Shown in pieces: positions 5,537 to 6,169 of a DNA stretch of 6,169 nucleotides (position 1 is its first letter; each line of letters opens with the position of its first letter). This DNA is from JADGHQ01 sp045805385 (GTDB taxonomy: Bacteria; Actinomycetota; Thermoleophilia; Solirubrobacterales; Thermoleophilaceae): positions 1 to 6,169 of the forward strand of contig JBJMLG010000140.1 of NCBI GenBank assembly GCA_045805385.1, in the 5' to 3' direction. The translations under genes and the position numbers were made by a program. Under the pieces are notes generated by a model, which had not been told where the DNA came from, did no database searches, and saw only the letters and a program-made list of their open reading frames with translations.

Positions 5537-6169
5537 GTGACGGCGGTGTCGGAAGAGCAACGCGCGCGCGAAGCGAGTCAGCGGCTCGACGTTCAGCTCG
5601 ACGCACCGCTGCCGAGCGAGCTCGCCGTCGAGCGTGGCACGGCGCTGTTCGTCGCCGGCTGGTGCTTCTGCCGGGAGGCGCGGATCCGCGCGCTCAGCCT
5701 CGTGGTGGACGGCGACCATCAGCCCGTCATGGAGCACGGCATGCCGCGCCTCGATGTGATGCGCGCGCTCCATCCCGGCGTGGACCCCTACGACACCGCG
5801 GGCATCCAGTCCGACCCGGGGTCGGAGGAGGACCCGAACCTCCTCAGCTATCGCAGCGGCTTCTGGGGCATGGCGCGTCTCGTGCCGCGAGAGGGCAACG
5901 CGCCCTACGAGCTGAAGCTGCACGCCGAGCTCGAGGGCGGCGGCCGTGTCACAGCCGACCTCGGCACGATCGGCGTGGGCGAGCTCGAGGCGCCGGTCGT
6001 GGTCGACGAGCCGGAGCCGGGCACAGGCCCGCTCGTCGCCATCTGCATGGCGACCTACGAGCCGCCGCTCGACCTGTTCCGGCGCCAGATGGAGTCGATT
6101 CGCGCGCAGACGCACCGCAACTGGGTCTGCGTGATCAGCGACGACTGCTCGAGCGCCGAGGCTTTCGCC
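5537..6169 (+). CDS. Glycosyltransferase with N-terminal accessory domain, cut by right window edge
   Basis: The first 211 residues of a longer protein; the frame is open to the last base. Residues 165-204 begin a GT-A (family 2) catalytic domain: PLVAICMATYEPPLDLFRRQ (165-184) is the first strand and helix, followed by MESIRAQTHRNW (185-196) and VCVISDDCSS (197-206), whose Asp202-Asp203 fit the nucleotide-binding acid at the end of the second strand. The DxD motif and acceptor site would lie beyond the window. Residues 1-160 are not part of the GT2 fold. ALFVAGWCFC (36-45), IRALSLVVDGD (50-60), SGFWGMARL (107-115) and YELKLHAELEGGGRV (124-138) alternate like strands and suggest a beta-sandwich module, perhaps for glycan binding, as found ahead of some large glycosyltransferases. 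The GTG start is chosen from the adjacent -10-like box; MTAVSEEQRA then opens the protein. An internal GTG three codons later is an alternative. Substrate unknown. Confidence 0.85.
   Translation, partial: MTAVSEEQRAREASQRLDVQLDAPLPSELAVERGTALFVAGWCFCREARIRALSLVVDGDHQPVMEHGMPRLDVMRALHPGVDPYDTAGIQSDPGSEEDPNLLSYRSGFWGMARLVPREGNAPYELKLHAELEGGGRVTADLGTIGVGELEAPVVVDEPEPGTGPLVAICMATYEPPLDLFRRQMESIRAQTHRNWVCVISDDCSSAEAFA

Noticed and set aside
5555..5580. GC-alternating run (gcgcgcgcgaagcgag) as a possible regulatory repeat
   Set aside because: It lies inside the coding region and is explained by Ala, Arg and Glu codons in a high-GC genome.

Overview
The window is GC-rich, near 70% by eye, with tightly packed genes, strong G/C preference at third codon positions, long antisense open frames, and several starts with almost no untranslated leader. 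Together with the protein families, this suggests a high-GC actinobacterium. My impression from the protein style is the Thermoleophilia/Solirubrobacterales group, but that is a guess from memory and not a search result. No phage, transposon, CRISPR, tRNA or rRNA signal was seen.

Layout: (1) bases 1-1071, minus strand: an M20-family metallopeptidase/deacylase (ArgE/DapE type), cut by the window's left edge. (2) 1072-1151: a short divergent promoter region. (3) 1152-4493, plus strand: a tight three-gene unit of a Wzx-like polysaccharide flippase, a TylF-type O-methyltransferase (ATGA overlap with the flippase) and a StrF-like family 2 glycosyltransferase (13-base gap and a good ribosome binding site). 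(4) 4490-5467, minus strand: a second, unrelated class I SAM-dependent methyltransferase whose stop codon overlaps the glycosyltransferase stop. (5) 5468-5536: a second short divergent promoter region. (6) 5537 to the right edge, plus strand: the start of a larger glycosyltransferase with a probable N-terminal beta-rich accessory domain and the first part of a GT-A catalytic domain. There is no gene-free stretch longer than 80 bases.

From the flippase onward this looks like part of a surface-glycan locus. Glycosyltransferases would build a lipid-linked glycan, two methyltransferases could decorate or cap sugars, and the flippase would move the product across the membrane. The M20 enzyme is probably a housekeeping amino-acid or peptide hydrolase marking the edge of the locus. 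The most interesting signals are a similar C-terminal tail (charged helix, Ser-aromatic/Pro-Leu-Arg element, basic end) on three enzymes of different families, and a set of TANNNT hexamers placed so that at least two genes should give leaderless mRNAs. I see no clear evidence of a wholly new type of system.
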